Below are positions 60,396-64,000 of a stretch of DNA of 64,000 nt, in pieces. How positions within the stretch are numbered: the stretch's first letter is position 1; every line of letters begins with the position of its first letter. The notes below the pieces were generated by a model. The model was given only the letters and a program-made list of their open reading frames with translations, was not told where the DNA came from and searched no databases. Where the stretch lies: NCBI GenBank assembly GCA_002104985.1, contig MCGO01000102.1, positions 62,001 through 126,000 on the forward strand, given 5' to 3'. Source of the stretch: Rhizoclosmatium globosum. Taxonomy: Eukaryota > Chytridiomycota > Chytridiomycetes > Chytridiales > Chytriomycetaceae. A program made the translations under genes and the position numbers.

Positions 60396-62357
60396 TCAAA
60401 TGGGCTGCACTGATTTTGTGGCAACTGTGGTTACTACTTTCAGTGATTGAAACGCAGACGCTTTTGTTTGAGTAGGAACGCCAACGTTTGGGAATGTTGG
60501 GTAGACATATTGCGACTGTTTGGCAACCGAAGTACTGTCTGATTGATCAGATGTCAGGCGCAGAGTGCTATATTATAACATTTAGTAATCAGGTAATTCA
60601 TATTGCGTTAAGCTACTTACTAAACGATGCTGGTGATTCCAGGTTATAAGATGAAGTAGAAGGCAATTAGAATTGTCGGAATAAAAGGATAAGCAACTTA
60701 CAAAAGCGCAAGCATGACAATAAACACTATCAAAATCATATAGCATTTGTACTTGTGGAAAAACCTTGAGAACGGCGAATACTTTGCAAGCTCTGTTTGA
60801 CTCGGAAAGCACCATTCACAAGCAGATATCTCTTCATCATCAAAGTGACCATGCTCAGGCGACGCTGGTGGCTCGCTTGTCACTGGCGTCATTTCAAACA
60901 ACTTGGCTTCTTCAGGTAAAACCGCATTATCTCGAAACACAGCTCGAATCCGCGAACTCTCCAAAAAGTCGTCATCAGTCGCAAATAGTATCGCATCGTA
61001 TGTCGTAATTTCATCCTCCTTACTCTCCTCAACTTCTTCTTCCTCCTCCGAAATCATATTTGGCATCCCACGTTCAGGCGACGCGAATGGATTCACTTCA
61101 TCGTAATCTAGTAACTCTTCGCCAGCGGCTTCTCGCCTCGAGTTCTCGTTCTTGACCATCAAGACCCACTCTTCGAATGACGCTTGCTGGCCGGATGAGT
61201 TGACTGCGTTTAAGTAGGATAACGTGCGTCGTCGGCATTTTTGGGTCGGTGGTACGTCTTGTGGACTGACTGGTTTTGCGAATCGGGTGATGGAGCCTTC
61301 GGGGATTTGGATTCGTGGGGTTGTGAACATTTGGGCGTTGAGTTGGGATGGGGAGATGAGGGCTTGGATGGTTTGGCTTGCGTTCTTTCCGGTCTCGAGG
61401 TCGGTTGGTGGAGCGATGGAGGCTTTTTTGGATGGGGATGGTGGACCGCTTTTGGTTCCTGGAATTCCGGAAAGTCTCTTGGCGATTCCGTTGAAGAAGG
61501 ATGGAGGTACTAAAGCAGTGGCGGGAGTGTTATTTGGATTTGCTGGGAGGTCGTCTTCCTCATCTGCTAAGGCGGCTCTTGGGGATCCAATAGTCCAGGA
61601 TGTTGGACCACCTTGTTCGATTTGGCGGACAGTTGGACTTGGAGGAGGTAAATCGACTTCTGGAACTTTGAGCATATTGTTGGTATTAATCTTGATTGAA
61701 ATATCTGGTTTCTTGCCAGGCTTTGCGGTTGATGACAGGCGATTACTTGTTGGAGGGATGGCATTCGTTGAAGCTCTTGTTGAAGCTGGCTTGTTTTCAG
61801 GCAACATTGAGATTCTCTTTGATATCTTTTGAGCTGTAGTTTGCTCTGTTCTTGAGGGTCTGACCATAAAATATTCAACGTGCCCAATGATATCCGTGTT
61901 TGAAAGTGGGTTCAGGACATTGAGTCTGTGAATCAACTTCTTGTCAAAGTACACCTATCCGAAAATATTAGATATTAGTGTGCGGGATTTCGTATGCTTA
62001 CCTGAGTCTGAAAAAGAATCTTGTTCAAGTGGTATGCATGGTAGTACGAAAAGAACTTTGAATCAGGTTGTTTATGATCCCACGTCTGTACACGCGCAAT
62101 AATAAATGATTTCGTTCCCTTTGGTTCACAGTTGGCATGGGCTGCAATCAAGTCGCCGAATGATTCCAGACAGAACGAATCTTCGTATTCAGCTGACACA
62201 GAGTCAAGAACTCTGTCTCCACTGCTATCGAGTAGTCGAATGACTTTCATGAGTTTGGCCGCTGAAGTTTCTTGTTTTTCTGAAATAGATTGAATAGATG
62301 TTTCTGCTCGTTTCTGATTCGCGTTCAGAAGCGTGAACGCCAATCGTTTCTTGTCGT
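60396..62357 (-). CDS. Tail-anchored-type protein of unknown function with a 9-nt microexon
   Basis: Coding blocks: 62002 to about 62357 (start unresolved: the frame opens at a TATAAATAG acceptor at 62358-62360, the first in-frame ATG is 62250), 60702-61954, microexon 60621-60629 and 60396-60567. The conserved-looking N-terminal region has YEDSFCLESFGDLIAAHANC, FSYYHAYHLNKILFQTQVYFDKKL and NPLSNTDIIGHVEYFMV. The middle is Pro/Ser-rich and acidic (EEEEEVEESKEDE). A single TM, YKCYMILIVFIVMLAL, is completed by the microexon residues FIVY, and about 55 residues follow. No family is recognised; one TM near the C-terminus suggests membrane anchoring of a cytosolic domain. The gene is head-to-head with CINP. 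Confidence 0.7.
60621..60629 (-). other. 9-nt microexon
   Basis: CATCGTTTA is bounded by a CACCAG acceptor and a GTAAGTAG donor. It joins TT| on the left to |C on the right to read FIVYT in frame across a membrane segment. Flanking introns are 72 and 53 nt. Skipping it would keep the frame and remove three residues from the TM. Confidence 0.65.
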
Positions 62358-62425
62358 CTATTTATATACGTAAACATCGGAAAAGAATAGTATGAATATC
62401 TAGTACAATAATTAATTCTTTGAAA

Positions 62426-62971
62426 ATGAACCGAACTGAAGAGAAACTCAAAGACCTTGAAGTTCGTTTCTCACGTCTCAGTAATGACGGCCAAGACTGT
62501 CTCCAAGCTATCGCAAATTGGACAATAACTCGAGCAAGATCTGTTGAAGATGCCTGGGACTCAGAGGATATTGTCGATTGGAAGTCTGAGAGGAAACCAT
62601 CATCCTTTGATGACATTGCATCGTCTCGCACAAGTCTTTTGAGTATCCTGAAGCTAATGGATGCTATCGTCAAAGACATGAATGCTGTCCTTGCGTCGTT
62701 TGTGCGGGATTACTCGAATCTGCTGCAGGATGTTGAAGTGTTGGCGAAAGTGCAAAGTGAGCTTCAAAGTTGATTCGTGATTTGTTACTGCTTTTGCTAA
62801 CTAGTGTATTTATCAGATTTCAAGCGGAGGGTGCAGGCTTACAATAAGGAGCTGGAGCTCAAGTCTACAATCTGTTCAAATGTCTATACTCTGGAAGATT
62901 CGCAAAAAGGAATGGTCTATGTATCTTGTTGGCTCCATCAGCCATTCATATCAAATGAAGACCCATTTTGA
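62426..62971 (+). CDS. CINP: CINP-like (CDK2-interacting protein) homologue
   Basis: Exons 62426-62756 and 62817-62971 (phase 1 join) give 161 residues. The N-terminus is a helical repeat region (EEKLKDLEVRFSRLSNDGQDCLQAIANW). The C-terminal signature FKRRVQAYNKELELKSTICSNVY followed by VYVSCWLHQPFI matches the YKKELxLK...YLSxWLHQPYI block of animal CINP. CINP associates with CDK2/CDC7 and ATRIP in metazoan replication checkpoints and has been linked to ribosome biogenesis factors. Fungal members are little studied, so the role here is inferred. Its stop lies 14 nt from the convergent stop of THG1. Confidence 0.75.
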
Positions 62972-62985
62972 CCTTTTTTTGGCTT

Positions 62986-64000
62986 CTATTCCAACAATCC
63001 CTTTCCGTCCCCAATCAACCAAAACTCATCCGCTATAATATCCACATGAGCTATGTGGACAATGCTCTTCTCCCGTTCAATCACATTGCCTTGTTCAGTT
63101 TCTTTGACAGGAACCCTCATTTTCCGTCGAAACAGAACTGAGCCCTTCCGGAATATCTCTGGGAGCGTGTTGTAGTTGATGTTGAACTGTTTGAACAAGA
63201 TTTCGTTCTTTGAAGCTGATGTTGTATCTTTTAAGATGGCCTGAGCTTGGGTTGTCGTCATTGGGGGATTTTTGGTAGGATCTTGTACGAGGGCCCAGAA
63301 TGTTGTGTTATACTATGGAAGTGATCAGTTTCCGAAAGTTTTCAAAGAGATGGCTGCGTACCAGGTTATTGATGTGGCAATCTGCTTGTCGCCATGAAAA
63401 GTAATCTCGAACATTTTCCGCCGTTGGATAACAAACTGCCCGCGCATCTATATGAAAACATAAGTTTAGGTGTATTCGTCAATTGCAGTTTCGTACGAGT
63501 GACGTTCATCTTCTTGCTTCCTCCTTCTGAAACTCGTTTCTTCCTATATAATAGAATGCTCGTTCCTCGCGTCCCTCGGTTAAAACACGCTCGTTCCTCG
63601 CATTAAGCACACTTGTTCTTCGCTGATAGAAAGCTCGTTCCTCGCATAAAGCATGCTCGTTCCTCGCTAATAGAAAGCAGGGTTCCTCACTACTAACAAA
63701 AAGCTCGTTCCTCGCGACAAGACAAAAAGAACAAGACACATACCGAAAGAGGGAGGATACCTCAAAAGAGTAGAGTCACCCATAAACTTGAACCAGTTGA
63801 CGACATAATAAGAAGTAAAGAGGGAGGCAATGGTTGAAACAATTTTAGCTTCCCGGCGTTTAAAGAGAGTAGAATCGCGTCTGAGTAAAAAAGAATATTC
63901 ATCTGATTCGCCGTAGGCAAGGACAATGTCTTGGATGTCAGTCATGACACCTTTCGCAGCTTCATTAGCCAAGTGAAGAGCTCTCAGGTCATTTGGCTTT
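62986..64000 (-). CDS. THG1: tRNA(His) guanylyltransferase, N-terminus beyond right edge
   Basis: Exons 63744 to the window end, 63362-63447 and 62986-63312, in phase. Conserved Thg1 blocks: [26 protein letters not shown] (carboxylates of the palm-type active site), [38 protein letters not shown] (HINNL motif) and [18 protein letters not shown] with [11 protein letters not shown]. Thg1 adds G-1 to tRNA-His by 3'-5' polymerisation, using ATP activation. The first catalytic metal-binding segment (GGRF...D) lies outside the window. The large intron (63448-63743, 296 nt) carries a GCTCGTTCCTCGC repeat family. Confidence 0.93.
63558..63715. repeat. Dispersed-tandem GCTCGTTCCTCGC repeats inside the THG1 intron
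   Basis: Perfect or near-perfect copies of GCTCGTTCCTCGC lie at about 63558, 63589, 63633, 63655 and 63702. Degenerate ones lie near 63612 (CTTGTTCTTCGC) and 63680 (GGGTTCCTCAC). They are separated by 8-20 nt spacers containing ATAGAAAG or ATTAAGCA. The unit's reverse complement GCGAGGAACGAGC is partly palindromic with it. Confidence 0.85.

Noticed and set aside
63558..63715. CRISPR-like array
   Set aside because: Repeat units are only 13 bp with 8-20 nt unequal spacers, in a eukaryotic intron; no cas genes.

Overview
This window is eukaryotic nuclear DNA from a fungus, most likely a zoosporic early-diverging fungus (chytrid-like; this placement is my inference). The evidence is: many short introns (mostly 50-130 nt, with GTAAG or GTATGT donors, CTAAC-type branch points and YAG acceptors); eukaryote-only genes (Thg1, a p24 cargo receptor, a nucleostemin-family GTPase, a Tra2-like SR protein, Arb2, an Sst2-like DEP-RGS protein); fungal-type bifunctional thiamine enzymes; and a T5-terminated Pol III tRNA gene. 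I resolved exon boundaries by hand from reading-frame phase, so coding coordinates are models.

Layout. 1-1.4 kb: an ALDH3-type aldehyde dehydrogenase cut by the left edge. 1.4-6.3 kb: a graveyard with a deletion-broken PAN-like gene, a frameshifted tachylectin double-propeller relic and a gutted MFS transporter, alongside two intact PAN-like genes. 6.4-17.7 kb: large multidomain secreted-type proteins (CAP-PAN-tachylectin; double tachylectin propeller-GH5; EXORDIUM-like with a 63-bp minisatellite) and a myristoylated TIR-like/TPR protein. 17.7-21.5 kb: a p24 protein and a long protein kinase. 21.8-27 kb: two bulb-type lectins, then three tandem 7TM paralogues. 27-31 kb: GPI-type aspartic protease, polyamine oxidase, and an HNH-like fragment. 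31-35.3 kb: thiamine genes THI6 and THI20. 35.7 kb: tRNA-Glu. 37-43 kb: Arb2, Tra2-like, an orphan, DEP-DEP-RGS. 43-56 kb: three paralogues of a factor with two tandem zinc clusters, separated by a Gcn4-like bZIP gene, a Lys-rich nuclear protein and a CAP/GPI protein. 56-64 kb: cytochrome b561, nucleostemin-like GTPase, a tail-anchored protein with a 9-nt microexon, CINP and THG1 (cut by the right edge).

How the genes work together. THI6 and THI20 carry out adjacent steps of thiamine synthesis and salvage. A TPP-riboswitch aptamer lies in the THI6 leader. A second, more canonical TPP aptamer lies upstream of the HNH-like fragment, which is the most unexpected regulatory link in the window. 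The tachylectin, PAN, CAP, bulb-lectin, GH5 and aspartic-protease genes look like a surface/secreted recognition and degradation repertoire that is duplicating and decaying quickly.

The three zinc-cluster paralogues record independent lesions: single-base C-tract losses in one; a start-codon frameshift, a lost zinc ligand and a 321-bp solo LTR in the second; and a 375-bp insertion in the third. Removing the LTR with one copy of its target duplication restores frame exactly, and so does removing the 375-bp insertion. Several single-base frameshifts lie in homopolymers and could be assembly errors; these are marked.
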